In this document: positions 19,253 to 29,713 of the stretch, piece after piece
Layout of the letters: every line of letters starts with the position of its first letter
Numbering within the stretch: position 1 is the stretch's first letter
Origin: Candidatus Altimarinota bacterium
GTDB taxonomy: Bacteria > Patescibacteriota > Gracilibacteria > BD1-5 > UBA6164
Assembly: GCA_025210615.1 (NCBI GenBank)
Contig: JAOARJ010000002.1
Location: 346,714-410,713, forward strand
Direction: 5' to 3'
Length of the DNA: 64,000 nt
Program-made: the position numbers and the translations under genes
Notes under the pieces: generated by a model
Database searches by the model: none
Told to the model about the DNA's origin: nothing
Seen by the model: the letters and a program-made list of their open reading frames with translations, nothing else

Positions 19253-21040
19253 ATGAAAACAAGAAAACAAAAACAAGCGTTTACGCTTATAGAACTAATA
19301 GTTGTTATTAGTATCTTAGCAATATTATGAACTATTGCATTTATATCTTTGCAAGGATTTTGAAGTCAATCAAGAGATTCTGCTAGGCTTTCTGACGTTG
19401 AAAAATTAAAAACAGCGTTAGAAGTATATTGAGTAGAAACTTGAGCATTTCCTACTCCTGAAAATTGAACAACAAAATATTATGATGAAGATGGTAATAT
19501 TGCTAGTACTTGAGATCAATATGGTGTTTGGAAGGAATGAAAATTTGATGATAAAATGTATATGCAAGTTTGAAAACTTAGTAAAAAACCTGTTGACCCA
19601 TTAGATAAAAGTACTGAATATATATACAGTAAAGCAACTAACTTAAATCAATATGAAATTCTAGTAAAATTAGAGGATTCTGATTCAAAATTAGCTTTTA
19701 TTGAAAAAGCTAGCGCTTTAGCTGATGAATATAATTCTCAAAGAGTTGACTGAACATATAATGGATATTATGTAAAAGCCATTGGTAGTACAAAAGTTAC
19801 TTTATTAGCAACTCCTTCAATTATAACTTGAGATTTAGAGCCTGCAGATTTAAATGATAATATTGTTGGTGAATCAAAAACAACTTCTGCAACTTGAAAA
19901 GAGGTAGATTTAAGAATTTCATGACCTAATGCTCCACGTGCTATAAAAATACAAGTTGTACATGAATCTGATTCAATGCCTGATACTGATGAAGAAATTA
20001 AAGATTTCACAAAAGAATTAAAAAAATCTTTATTAGATCCTGATGAAGGTAACTGAAATATTCTAAAAGATGAACCTAATTATGATTCACTGGAAGCAAT
20101 CGCAGACACCGATGCTAATAATAAAATGGTATGAGATGCTATATTAGGAAATTCTTCATCATGAGGAAGTAGTGTTGCATCACTTCCTCAAAATTCTTGT
20201 ACTTATGGTTATTGAACTATATGACATTGATGAAATGGGACATTCTATACTTCAAATTCTAATGACGATTGTAGTTCTATATCTAAATCATTTACTTGTG
20301 ATAATGGTACTTGGAAGGACTGAGAAAATGTAAAATCAACTCACAATTATGCTTACTGTACTGCTGCAGCTAAATGTTTCGGACATAATTATGAAGATAA
20401 AGCTGCTAGCCCTTCTTGGTTAGCTCAAATTCCAATTCCTGAAACAACAAAACCAACAGTTGCAACAAACTATTCAAAAAATTATACTTCTACGTGATTA
20501 AAAGCTAATTTTACATATTCTGTTGATGCTGAATGTAAAAATATTGCTGATAATCCCTGGGCTTATACTAATAAATCAGTAACCGTAACTGGTTGTTTAG
20601 ATAATGACAATCAACATTTAATAAATGCTGATACCCCTACTCTATGATGTATGGATAATACTGATACTTGTGATATAGATTGAACAACTGGTACAAAAAC
20701 TTGGACTTGATTATGGAATGAAAAAAATAAATGGGGAGCTTGTCAAAAACCTGCTTGAGCAGTTCCGATAGTAACTAAAACAAATATTCCTTATACTGCT
20801 GGTTACGTAGATGCTGAAGATCCTCTAAATGGTTGAGCTGACAGATCATTGACAAACTTACAAAGTCTTTCTACTGGTGAAAGAACTTGGGTAGTTGATA
20901 CATGGAAATATAGTGCAACTTCTTGTGCTTCTGGATACTATGTATTTGATAGTGACTGAGATTGATATAATGAATGTACAAACTATTGTAAAGTTGCTGA
21001 TGATGCTCCTATAGGACTTGGTAAATGTACAATAAAATAG
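19253..21040 (+). CDS. Large type IV pilin-like protein with Cys-rich C-terminal region
   Basis: A 595-aa protein. It begins with a class III (prepilin) signal KTRKQKQAFTLIELIVVISI, where cleavage would follow the Ala/Gly-type site before FTLIEL. The pilin helix follows and then a GspG-like region KKPVDPLDKSTEYIYS. Normal pilins are 120-200 aa; here another 400 residues follow, including many cysteine pairs (SCTYGYG, FTCDNGTWKDG, YCTAAAKCF). It probably sits in or on a pilus as a tip or minor subunit and may contact a host cell. A consensus promoter and a terminator frame the gene. Confidence 0.85.
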
Positions 21041-21047
21041 AGTAAAA

Positions 21048-21083
21048 ATAAAACCTTCTTGATAATTTCAGGAAGGTTTTTTA
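21048..21083 (+). terminator. Terminator of large pilin-like gene
   Basis: AAAACCTTC, a loop of about 14 nt, then GAAGGTTTT and T. Confidence 0.75.
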
Positions 21084-21116
21084 ATAATTAAAATTTAGTG
21101 AAATAAAAAACAACTT

Positions 21117-21464
21117 TTAAGCTGTTTTTCATAAAATATCTGAAATTTCTTTATTGTCGTTTGCTCCTATAACATTAGCTAAAGCTGTTATTCTTTCTTG
21201 GTGCTTTTTTTGTTCTAAAGCTTCTAAACCCAATTCAAATCTATCAACTTGTAAAGATGCTACTTCTGCAATAGTTTCTTGCGCCTTATTATCTCCTTCA
21301 GCTATACAAAATAATCCTTCTATTCTTTCTTTAAACTGCTGCGCAACTAATGAACTTAATCACATATTTTCTTGCATATTTTCTAATCTTTCTAGCATTT
21401 CTTGCTTAGTAGCAGTTACAACATTTGATAAATGTGTAAATTTTTTATCTCATTTTAACGACAT
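21117..21464 (-). CDS. Small helical hypothetical protein (115 aa)
   Basis: Not recognised. It starts MSLKGDKKFTHLSNVVTATK and continues as long amphipathic helices (QEMLERLENMQENMGLSSLV, FKERIEGLFCIAEGD) with no membrane segment. The only UGA glycine is near the C-terminus (SDILGKTA). A second small helical gene lies 37 nt upstream on the same strand, so they may form an operon and perhaps a complex. The function is unknown. Confidence 0.7.
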
Positions 21465-21501
21465 ATTTTATTTTTGTTTTAATTGTAAATTAGGTTTTGT
21501 T

Positions 21502-21789
21502 TTACATATTGCTTTTTAAAGTTTCAAGTTCATCATGAGTAGTTAGATTTATATCTTTAATTGCAAAATCTATTCACTCTAAAGATTTTTCCAACAAGAT
21601 TTCTTGTTCTTTTATAAAATCTTCCTCGATTTGTTTTAGTTTAGATACCAAAGCATCCCAATTGTCTAAAATATTTTGTTTTTGCTCATCTGTAACAGCT
21701 CAAAATATCGTTCTAATATCATGGACATCTTTTTCATTTAAATTAGATTTTTCTATTAAATCTTCTAAATAACTATTTAGTTTTGTCAT
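21502..21789 (-). CDS. Small helical hypothetical protein (95 aa)
   Basis: Not recognised. It starts MTKLNSYLEDLIEKSNLNEK and includes DIRTIFGAVTDEQKQNILDN and a closing helix HDELETLKSNM. It is strongly acidic and helical and has no signal peptide. The motif around TDEQKQNILDNGDALVSKLK hints at a small DNA-associated or adaptor protein, but no family can be named. It is the first gene of a pair with the 115-aa protein downstream. Confidence 0.7.
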
Positions 21790-21982
21790 ATTTTTTATTA
21801 ATTTATTAATTTTTTATAGTATAACAAAATACAGCTTTTTTAGCAAATTTATTTTAAAAAAATCTTGCCTAAACTTTTTTATCTAATTTTTTTGTTTAAC
21901 TTATATTTAAGTTGTAAAGTAATTATATCTTATTTTTTTAGTAAGTTCAAGAAATATTGCTTGACAAATTTTTATTATATAA

Positions 21983-22004
21983 AAAAGCTCTGTAATAAGA
22001 GCTT
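21983..22004 (-). terminator. Terminator of clpP
   Basis: AAGCTCT-GTAAT-AAGAGCTT stem with A/T runs on both sides, 27 nt beyond the clpP stop. Confidence 0.75.
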
Positions 22005-22030
22005 ATTTTAGCGGAAATTTAATTTTAAAT

Positions 22031-22609
22031 TTAGTTTTTTATTATTTTATCTATCAATCAGTATTCAAGAGCCTCTTCTGGGCTCATAAAGTTATCTCTA
22101 TCACAATCCTCTTCTACTTTTTTGATATCTTGACCAGTATGTTTAGATAAAATTCCGTATAAAGTTTGTCCTGTTTTATCAATGTGTTTTGCTGCAATTT
22201 TTATATCTGTCGCTTGTCATTCAGCTCAACCTAAAGGTTGGTGTATCATAATTTCACTATGTGGAAGTGCATATCTCTTCCCTTTTGCTCATCAAGCAAG
22301 AATAACAGATCCCATAGACGCGGCTAATCAAACACAAACAGTAATTACATCAGGTTTTATATATTGCATTGTATCATAAATCGCTAGTCCAGCCGTCACA
22401 TGTCATCATGGAGAATTCACATACATTGTAATAGGCGCTTTAGCATCTTGTTTTTCTAGAAATAAAAGTTGTGCTATCACAGTATTGGCGACACTAGAGT
22501 CAATTGCATCTCACAAAAAAATCACTCTATCTTCAAGAAGTCTAGAATAAATATCATAAGCTCTTTCGCCACCTGTTGGGCTTTTATCAATAACAGTAGG
22601 TATCAACAT
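22031..22609 (-). CDS. clpP: ATP-dependent Clp protease proteolytic subunit
   Basis: A 192-aa peptidase that forms the 14-subunit Clp chamber. The active-site Ser is in [20 protein letters not shown], the His in [13 protein letters not shown], and the Asp in the downstream CDRDNF segment. The N-terminus [20 protein letters not shown] is typical. The length is normal. It probably works with ClpX or ClpA, neither of which is seen here. The glycines in GGAKG and in NSPGGH are UGA-coded in part, supporting the altered code. Confidence 0.96.
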
Positions 22610-22785
22610 ATTTTTTTATTTAATTTTAAAGTCTTGCTAATTATATGAGTATTTAATTTTTTCGCAAGAGAATTTAGAAAAATATTTGCCTTTTATATAT
22701 TTTTAAATAAAATAATATTACAAAAGACATTGAAAAATTATCTAATATATTTTAAATTATTGACCTTACTACTTAATAAACAACT

Positions 22786-23673
22786 ATGTCAATAATTATA
22801 AATTGGGATGATTTATTTATGGAACTTCCTGAGGAACGGATATAAAATATATTAAATAACACATATACTGTAGAAATACAAAATCCTTGAGGATTTGAAG
22901 AAGCCATAAAAAAGGAAGTAAATAACAGAAATATCTTTGAAATAAAAAAAGCTTTTGACTCTGATATGCTAAAGTTTACAACAGACCATCGGGAATGATT
23001 TAAAAATAGACGGAATACTTTCTAGAAAACTTATAATGAAAAAAATAAATTTCTAGTAAATAAGGATAAATTAGAAAAAAATCTTGAATTTCATGCAGAA
23101 GCAGTATGGGCTAAAGCAGAATATTTATTTAAAGAAAAATGACAACACTTTTGGAATTTAAAAATTCTTAGTATCACTCGGTACATACTCTGGTGTACTG
23201 ACATTGCGCCTGACTTAAACATAATATTTGCTAATGAAATTGAAAGTTGAGAATCTAATATAAAAATGAACCCTAAATTTTGTAAACATTGAATAAATAA
23301 GCCTGCAGATATTAATAATAACTCTAAAAAATATAATTTTAAATGAGATTACCCTTGAGGAGAAATCCATTATAAATGAAATATTATATATTTATCTGAT
23401 ATTTGAAATGTATTGTACTGATATTTATGAGCTTGTATATGATTTTCTTATAAACATATTGAAAATTGCGCTTTAAAAGTAACTCAAGCAGCAGAAGATG
23501 ACTGAGCTAAAAAAGAATGAGCCTTACAAAATGAATTAAGAGATCGTCCCTATTATAGAATAGGATATAGTTTAGGGAGATCATATCCACCAAATAAATT
23601 AAGAAAAGACCTTATAATTTCATCTATATTATCGGTTAATCCATATAAATATGAAGAAAAAACAGAAAAATAA
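22786..23673 (+). pseudogene. Disrupted Ntox44-like polymorphic toxin
   Basis: One frame of 296 codons is interrupted by TAA at 22843-22845 and TAG at 23023-23025, while UGA is used as Gly throughout. The C-terminal half resembles polymorphic toxin type 44: FKGDYPGGEIHYKGNIIYLS, DIGNVLYGYLGACIGFSYKH, then RDRPYYRIGYSLGRSYPPNK. Family members are predicted nucleases deployed against competitors. No intact N-terminal delivery domain is visible. It is most simply a decayed toxin; a short product starting after the second stop cannot be excluded. Small membrane ORFs follow directly. Confidence 0.5.
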
Positions 23674-23797
23674 ATTATATATTATACTTAAACTTTTTAT
23701 AATAATAGAATTTTTAATTTTAATTTTTATAGTAAATCAATTAACACTAAAATTTTATGAAGACAATTTTAAACAAACATTTTATAGTCAGAAATAA
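23651..23797 (+). CDS. Small membrane ORF overlapping the toxin end (48 aa)
   Basis: Starts ATG 23651 inside the last codons of the toxin frame: MKKKQKNKLYIILKLF, then one membrane helix FLILIFIVNQLTLKF. Overlap by 23 nt would allow translational coupling. A membrane protein next to a toxin could be an immunity protein, but no family match is visible. It also overlaps the next ORF, so one of the two may be spurious. Confidence 0.35.
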   Translation: MKKKQKNKLYIILKLFIIIEFLILIFIVNQLTLKFYEDNFKQTFYSQK

Positions 23798-24026
23798 ACC
23801 TATTTTAATATTACTAATATTACTTAACAATATTATCTTGCTTTTACAATTTAGTATACTAAGTATATTTTTATGGAAAAACAACTATTATTTATTGCAA
23901 AATATTTCACTAATTATATTTATAGTTTTAATTTTAATAGAAAGTATTTTTGAAAAATCTTTAATTTGACTATTTATTTTAAATTTCTTCTTTTTAATTA
24001 TTTTATTATTTATAAATAATCTATAA
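23757..24026 (+). CDS. Hydrophobic small membrane protein (89 aa)
   Basis: Three hydrophobic helices: NKPILILLILLNNIILLLQF, ISLIIFIVLILIESIFE and LFILNFFFLIILLFINN. It starts ATG 23757, uses one UGA Gly, and is followed by a terminator at 24048. Not recognised. Its position after the disrupted toxin makes an immunity or accessory role a guess only. Confidence 0.5.
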
Positions 24027-24047
24027 TTTCCCCTTGATTTTCCTTAT

Positions 24048-24075
24048 AAATCCGTATAATAAAACGGATTTTTTA
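24048..24075 (+). terminator. Terminator before gltX
   Basis: AAATCCGT, an 8-nt loop, ACGGATTT and T-run. Confidence 0.8.
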
Positions 24076-24095
24076 ATTTTTAAAAATAAGATAAA

Positions 24096-25574
24096 ATGAA
24101 TGTTGTAACTCGCTTTGCACCTAGTCCAACTTGATATTTACATGTATGATGACTTAGAACTTGTTTATATAACTACTTGTATGCAAAAAATACTGGAGGT
24201 AAATTTATGCTTAGAATAGAAGATACTGATAGAAGTAGATATGTAGAATGAGCAATTGAAAATATGGTAGAAATGCTTACAAAATTATGATTAAATATTG
24301 ATGAAGGACCAAATAATCCTTGAAATGCCTGACCCTATTTACAATCTGAGAGATTAGATATTTATAAAAAATATGTTCAAAAATTGCTTGATGAAGACAA
24401 AGCTTATTATTGTTTTTGTTCCTCTGATAGACTTGATAAATTAAGAAAAGAGCAAGAGCAGTTATCTCTTCCAACAAAATATGACAAAAAATGTAGATAT
24501 TTAAGTGAAGATGAAATTAAAGAAAAACTAGAAGCTGGTGAGCCTTATACTATAAGACTAAAAGTTCCTGAAAACCAAATTGTAAAATTTAAAGATACTG
24601 TAAAATGAAAAATTGAAATTAATACGAAAGATATTGATGAACAAGTTTTGATGAAGACTGATGGCTTCCCTACTTATCATTTAGCGAATGTCGTTGACGA
24701 CCATTTGATGGAGATAACTCACGTAATTAGATGAGAAGAATGGGTTCCTTCTACGCCAAAGCATATTTTGTTATACGGGGCTTTTGGTTGGGAAGCGCCA
24801 GAGTTTGTACATCTTCCACTACTTTTATGAATGGATAAGAAAAAATTATCAAAAAGACAATGAGATGTTGCTGTTGAAAAATATATTGAGAAAGGTTATC
24901 TTGTTGATGCGCTTATTAATTATATGGCATTTTTAGGTTGGAATCCTAAATCTACTGAAGAAATTTTTTCTATGGACGAGTTAATAGCGAATTTTAAACT
25001 AGAAAATCTAAATAAATCTGGTGCTGTTTTTGATGTAGAAAAACTAAACTGGTATAACAGTAAATATTTAGTAGCTTGAGATATTAATGATATTTATGAA
25101 AAATTTATGGCTTGGGCTGAAATTTATGATAATAATTTTTATAAAAACACTTTACTAAAAGCGGATAATGAGTATAATAAGTCTGTTCTTCTAGAACTAA
25201 AAACAAAAATCAAAAAGTTCGATGAATTTAAAGAGCAAACTACATTTTTTTACTCAGATGATATCAAAGTTGATACTGATATTATGCTGAACGAAAAAAT
25301 GAAAATTACTAATATGGAAATAGTAAAAAATGGTCTAAATTTAACACTTAATACTCTAAAAAATTTGGAGTGAGAAATAGAAAGTATTGATCAAATAAAA
25401 ACTATTTTTATAGAAGCTATAAAAGAAGCTTGAATGAAAAACTGACAAGTTCTTTGGCCTGTAAGAGTTGCTCTAACTTGAGAAAAATTCTCTCCATGAG
25501 CTTTAGAGATGATGTATATTTTAGGTAAAGATAAATCGATTAATAGACTTGAAACATTAATGGAGAATCTTTAG
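24096..25574 (+). CDS. gltX: Glutamyl-tRNA synthetase
   Basis: A 492-aa class I synthetase that charges tRNA-Glu (and possibly tRNA-Gln in a transamidation route). It begins [20 protein letters not shown], with the HIGH motif as YLHVGG. Next come [20 protein letters not shown] and [17 protein letters not shown], then the KMSKS loop as [11 protein letters not shown]. The anticodon-binding C-terminus ends [20 protein letters not shown]. Several catalytic-core glycines are UGA-coded. It is the first gene of a run with a zinc-ribbon protein, a small membrane protein and dcd at short spacing. Confidence 0.96.
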
Positions 25575-25592
25575 TTACTAACTATAAAGATT

Positions 25593-25967
25593 ATGAATTA
25601 TAAACTGTTGAAGGCTCTTTTAGATAACATTTTGCAAAATTTTGAATGTCAAAATTGTACATCTAAAACAAATGAAGAAAACATTGAAATTATTTGAATT
25701 GCATGAAAAAATGTAACTCTAAATATAAAATGTAAAGCTTGCTGAAAAAATTCTATAATAAAAGCTGAGGCAAACGAAGTAAAACTAAATGCCGCTGATA
25801 AAGAAAAATTAGAATTAATAAAAGCGCAATTAGAAAAAAAATTAGGACGTCAAGCGACTATAAACATAGTAGAAGAAAATGGTCCTAGTATTGAAGAAAA
25901 AGAAATTATAGAATTAAACGAAAAGTTGCAACAAGAAGAAACTTCTATTGAAGATTTATTAAAATAA
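25593..25967 (+). CDS. Hypothetical protein with zinc-ribbon cysteines (124 aa)
   Basis: Not recognised beyond the cysteines. It starts MNYKLLKALLDNILQNFECQ, with pairs CQNC and CKAC about 30 residues apart that can bind one zinc. The second half is an acidic helix (KEKLELIKAQLEKKLGRQAT ... EIIELNEKLQQEE). It starts 18 nt after gltX and is followed by a small membrane protein and dcd. The architecture would suit a small nucleic-acid or protein adaptor. Confidence 0.7.
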
Positions 25968-25996
25968 TTAATAATTATAAATTTAATTAATATTAT

Positions 25997-26290
25997 ATGA
26001 TAAAAAAAGTTATTTCTTTAATATTGCTTTTAATTTGAATAGCATTAGTATGAATTTTTGCTTTCCCTAAAGAAACAAAAAGTATCGCTGATAAATTTTG
26101 ATTTTGAGAAATATTTAACCAAATAACAAATTTTAAATCTTGATTAGATGAAACTGTTAGAAATAGTGATGAAGTTATAAATAATGTAACTGACCAGATT
26201 ACGAATACTGGAGAAGATTTGAAACAAAAAGCACTTGAAATAAAAGAAAGTACTACCCAAAAGGCTACTAATATTTTAAATACTAAATAA
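25997..26290 (+). CDS. Small single-helix membrane protein (97 aa)
   Basis: Starts MIKKVISLILLLIGIALVGI, one membrane helix or uncleaved signal. A polar helical tail follows (NQITNFKSGLDETVRNSDEV, DLKQKALEIKESTTQKATNI) reminiscent of late-embryogenesis-like amphipathic repeats. The function is unknown. It lies between the zinc-ribbon gene (29 nt) and dcd (11 nt), so it is probably part of the gltX transcript. Confidence 0.7.
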
Positions 26291-26301
26291 TATTATTAAC
26301 A

Positions 26302-26886
26302 ATGATTTTATCTGACAGAGCAATAAAGGAAAGAATTGCTAAATGAGATTTACAAATTAGCTCAAAAGATGGAGCTGACCCATTAAAACTTTTATGACCT
26401 GCTAGTATAGATTTTAGATTATGAAATACTTTTAAACGGTATAAAAAAGATAATCATGTAGTAATTGATGCTCTAAAATGAGTTGATCCTAAACAAGTAA
26501 AAACTAAAACTTTAGAAGAATGACAACCATTTATTGTTCATCCTTGAAGTTTTGTACTATGAGTTACAATGGAAAAAATAAAAGTACCTCGTGATTTAAC
26601 TGTCAGATGTGAAGGTAGAAGTAGTCTATGAAGATTAGGAATCATTATACATTCTACTGCTTGATTTATCGACCCATGATTTGAATGAACTGTAACTTTA
26701 GAAATAACAAATATTAATGAAGTTCCTGTTGCATTATATCCAGGTATGAGAATTGGACAATTAGCAGTTGAATCAATGGTATGAGAGGTAGATATTTCTT
26801 ATGATGAAAGAAAATGAAGTAAATATATGCACCAAGAACTACCACAAGAAAGTAGAATAGATAGAGATACCGAATACGATGATTAA
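26302..26886 (+). CDS. dcd: dCTP deaminase
   Basis: A 194-aa trimeric enzyme that converts dCTP to dUTP for thymidylate synthesis. The core matches CRCEGRSSLGRLGIII-type and STAGFIDPGFEGTVTLEITN, which holds the catalytic Glu. PGMRIGQLAVESM and the C-terminal lid with YMHQELPQ follow. GPASIDFRLGNTFK near the N-terminus is also typical. A bifunctional dCTP deaminase/dUTPase cannot be excluded from sequence alone. Last gene of the gltX run and followed by a terminator. Confidence 0.93.
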
Positions 26887-26917
26887 AAAAATCTTGCTTT
26901 AAGCAAGACTTTTTTTA
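26885..26917 (+). terminator. Terminator of dcd
   Basis: AATCTTGCTT, no real loop beyond TA pairs, AAGCAAGACT and a run of seven T directly after the stop codon. Confidence 0.85.
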
Positions 26918-26990
26918 AGAGCGAAAATTTCTTCTATTTTAAACTATAAGTAAAAATTTTCGCTCTAAAAGTCGGCTCGCATAGCGAGCC
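26918..26990 (-). repeat. Tandem-hairpin element 2 (3' of ftsZ)
   Basis: A 13-bp hairpin with arm AGAGCGAAAATTT (26918-26966) plus a GC-rich 7-bp hairpin GGCTCGC-ATA-GCGAGCC (26974-26990) with a 3-nt loop. The GC-rich hairpin is the one nearer the ftsZ stop (27021), the same order as in elements 1, 3 and 4. Confidence 0.6.
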
Positions 26991-27020
26991 GCCCTTTATT
27001 TTACCTTAATTTAAATAATC

Positions 27021-28208
27021 TTAATTTTTATTTCTTAAAAATGCTGGAACATCTAAATCATCTTGTCCTCCCATAGGATTATTTGGTCTAGCTGGAGAAG
27101 TTGGTCTACTCATAGGAGTAGTTCCTCCTATACTTTTTCTACCAAAAGGAGATTTAGTCGCTACTGCAGCAGTTTCAGAATATTTTTCATTTGATTCTTC
27201 ATCAAAACCAGTTGCTACAACAGTAATTTTTATTTCACCAGTATAATTATCATTAATACTAGCACCAAAGATAATATTAGCTTCTGGATCAGCATGTTCA
27301 GTAATAATTTTAGCAGCTTCATCAACTTCAAACATACTTAAATCAGTACCTCAAGTTACATTAAATAAAACTCATTTAGCTCAAGCGATACTAAGTTCTA
27401 ATAATGGTGAATCAATAGCGCTTCTAGCAGCTTCTACAGCTCTATTTTCTCAAGAACCGTATCCAATACCCATTAACGCACTACCAGCATCCATCATAAC
27501 ACTTTTCACATCAGCAAAATCCACATTAATAAGCCCAGGTTGAACAATTAAATCAGAAACTCACTGTACACCTTGATTTAATACTTCATCTACTATAGAA
27601 AATGCGTCAAGTAGTGGAGTCTTTTTATCTATAATTGATAAAATTTTATCATTAGGAATTGTGATTAATGTATCTACTTTTTCTCTTAAAGTTTCAAAAG
27701 CTTCCCCTGCTTTCCCCATTCTTCTTTGTCCTTCAAATGAAAATGGTTTAGTAACTACTCATACTGTTAAAATTCCTAGTTCTTTTGAAATTTCAGCGAT
27801 AACTGGAGCAGCTCAAGAACCAGTTCCTCCTCATAATCCACAAGTTATAAATACCATATCAGCTCCTTCTAACGTAGCTCTTAATTCTTCACTAGATTCT
27901 TCAGCAGCTTTTTTACCAATTTCTGGGTCACTACCAGCTCAAAGCCCTTTAGTCGTAGCTTTTCAAATTGTTATTTTTTTAGGAGCATTTGAAGTGTATA
28001 ATGCTTGTGAATCAGTATTAACAGCAATGAAATCAACTCATTCAAAACCAGTTTCAATCATTCTATTAACAGCATTATTACCTCCTCAACCTACTCATAA
28101 AACTTTTATTTTTGCAATTGGAGAAATAAATCAGTTCATATTTAATTCTTCAGGTCAGCTCATACCTTTTCAAGCTAGAATATCTTTTAATTTATCATGT
28201 GATGCCAT
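27021..28208 (-). CDS. ftsZ: Cell division protein FtsZ
   Basis: A 395-aa tubulin-like GTPase that builds the division ring. The GTPase has [33 protein letters not shown], the signature GGTGSGAAPVIAE and the T7 segment [12 protein letters not shown]. The C-terminus ends [13 protein letters not shown], the standard tail that binds FtsA. The signature-motif glycines are partly UGA-coded. It lies directly downstream of ftsA and is followed by tandem-hairpin element 2. Confidence 0.97.
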
Positions 28209-28231
28209 AATATTTTTTATTATTTATTAAA

Positions 28232-29482
28232 TTAAGGTAAAATTTTCTTTATTAATTTGACAAAAGAATCCCAAATTCATTTTGGATTAAATGAGAATCA
28301 GAAACTAGAATTATTAAGTGAATATTTTTTGGCTAGAATCATTGTTCAAATAACTCATGCAAATGATGGATCACTTATCGAAGTTTCTGAAATTGTTCAT
28401 CTTTCTAGTGGTACACCTACTATAACAGGAAGTCTTAACACATCTTTTACAAGTGGAGTTAATCCTTTCATTTTAGCTCATCATCAGATTATCACAGCTC
28501 CCTCGGGAAGCATTCAATCTTTTCAAATTCTTTTTAGTTCTTCTTTTACAAAGAATAAGATTTCTCTATATCTAGCAGTTAATATTTGGCTTAAGTACTT
28601 AATTGATACATCTCACTCTTCTCAAGGAAACATATTCGCTAAATTTATTTCTTTATCTCTAAATTCTTCTTCCATACTAGGAGAAACATCTCATTGTTCT
28701 ATTTTTAGTTTTTCAGCTACATCTATTGATGTTCTCACTCAAAGAGCGATATCATTAGTAACACTTTCTCAACCTAATGGGATTACAGCAGAATGTTTTA
28801 GTGTTCATTCTTCATAAACTGTAACTCAAGTTGTAGAAGCTCAAATATCAATAACAACCACTCAAAGTTCTTTTTGTCTTTTTGTTAAAACTCATTCAGG
28901 GCTAGAAATAATATTTGGGTAAATATCATAAATTTCAAGTCAAATATCGCTAACAGCCTTTTTCATATTATTTAAAATATTTTTACTGATTGAGAAAATA
29001 TTTGTATTTACTTCAAGCTTTCTTCAAGCCATTCAAATTGGTGATTTAATCCCTTCTTCCACATCAACTGTAAAAGTATCAGGAATAACCTTTAAAATCT
29101 CTCTATTAGGTAAATCTACTCAATTTTTAGCCATATCAAGAGCTCTATCAATATCACTATAATCAATTTCTTCTCCAGATACTGCAATAATTCATTTATT
29201 ACTAGCAACATCCATACTTGAAGAATTGAATGATAAGAATGCTCAAACCATTTGTTCTCAAGACATTTTTTCAGCTTCTATTAAAGAAGATTCTAAATTA
29301 TTTTTAAATTCTTCCATATCAAGGATATTTCCCTTTCTTATAGCGTTAGATTCAGAAATTCAAATTCACAATACATTAAAACTTGGAATTCAATTATTTA
29401 CCTCTTCCTGCGAAGCAAAAACTCAAATAACAGTCTTGATTTTAGAACTTCATATATCTATCGCAGCAATTACATTTTCCAT
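28232..29482 (-). CDS. ftsA: Cell division protein FtsA
   Basis: A 416-aa actin-fold protein that tethers FtsZ to the membrane. It begins MENVIAAIDISSSKIKTVIG, followed by the 1C and phosphate-binding segments VVVIDIGASTTGVTVYE and MLPEGAVIIGGGAKMKGLT. The C-terminus KGIGDSFVKLIKKILP is the amphipathic membrane-targeting helix. ftsZ starts 23 nt downstream, so they form an operon. A consensus promoter lies about 100 nt upstream. Confidence 0.96.
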
Positions 29483-29583
29483 AAATTTATTCAATACAAA
29501 ATAAAAGTGTTCAAATTATTTATACAGATTTCTTACTTATTTTATCAAGTTTTCTTCTATTTTCACGCGTTCACTTGCTCCCT

Positions 29584-29611
29584 ATTATAACCGCGAGTAA
29601 ATCTTTTTCAA
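29584..29611 (-). promoter_or_regulatory. Promoter of ftsA-ftsZ
   Basis: On the minus strand TTGAAA (29606-29611), a 16-nt spacer and TATAAT (29584-29589). The transcript would have a leader of roughly 95 nt. The rest of the 230-nt gap between xseA and ftsA shows no further recognisable feature. Confidence 0.75.
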
Positions 29612-29713
29612 GACGAGTTGTGAAAGTCTTGTTGAAAACTCTGAAAATTTAAGTCTTATACAAAAAAATTGAACAATATTATTAGCTTATTATAGCCATC
29701 TTTTATTGCTCAA

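Noticed and set aside
27661..28817. Long plus-strand ORFs of 186-189 codons opposite ftsZ and ftsA
   Set aside because: They are shadows of the conserved cell-division genes on the other strand, with no start signals or domains.
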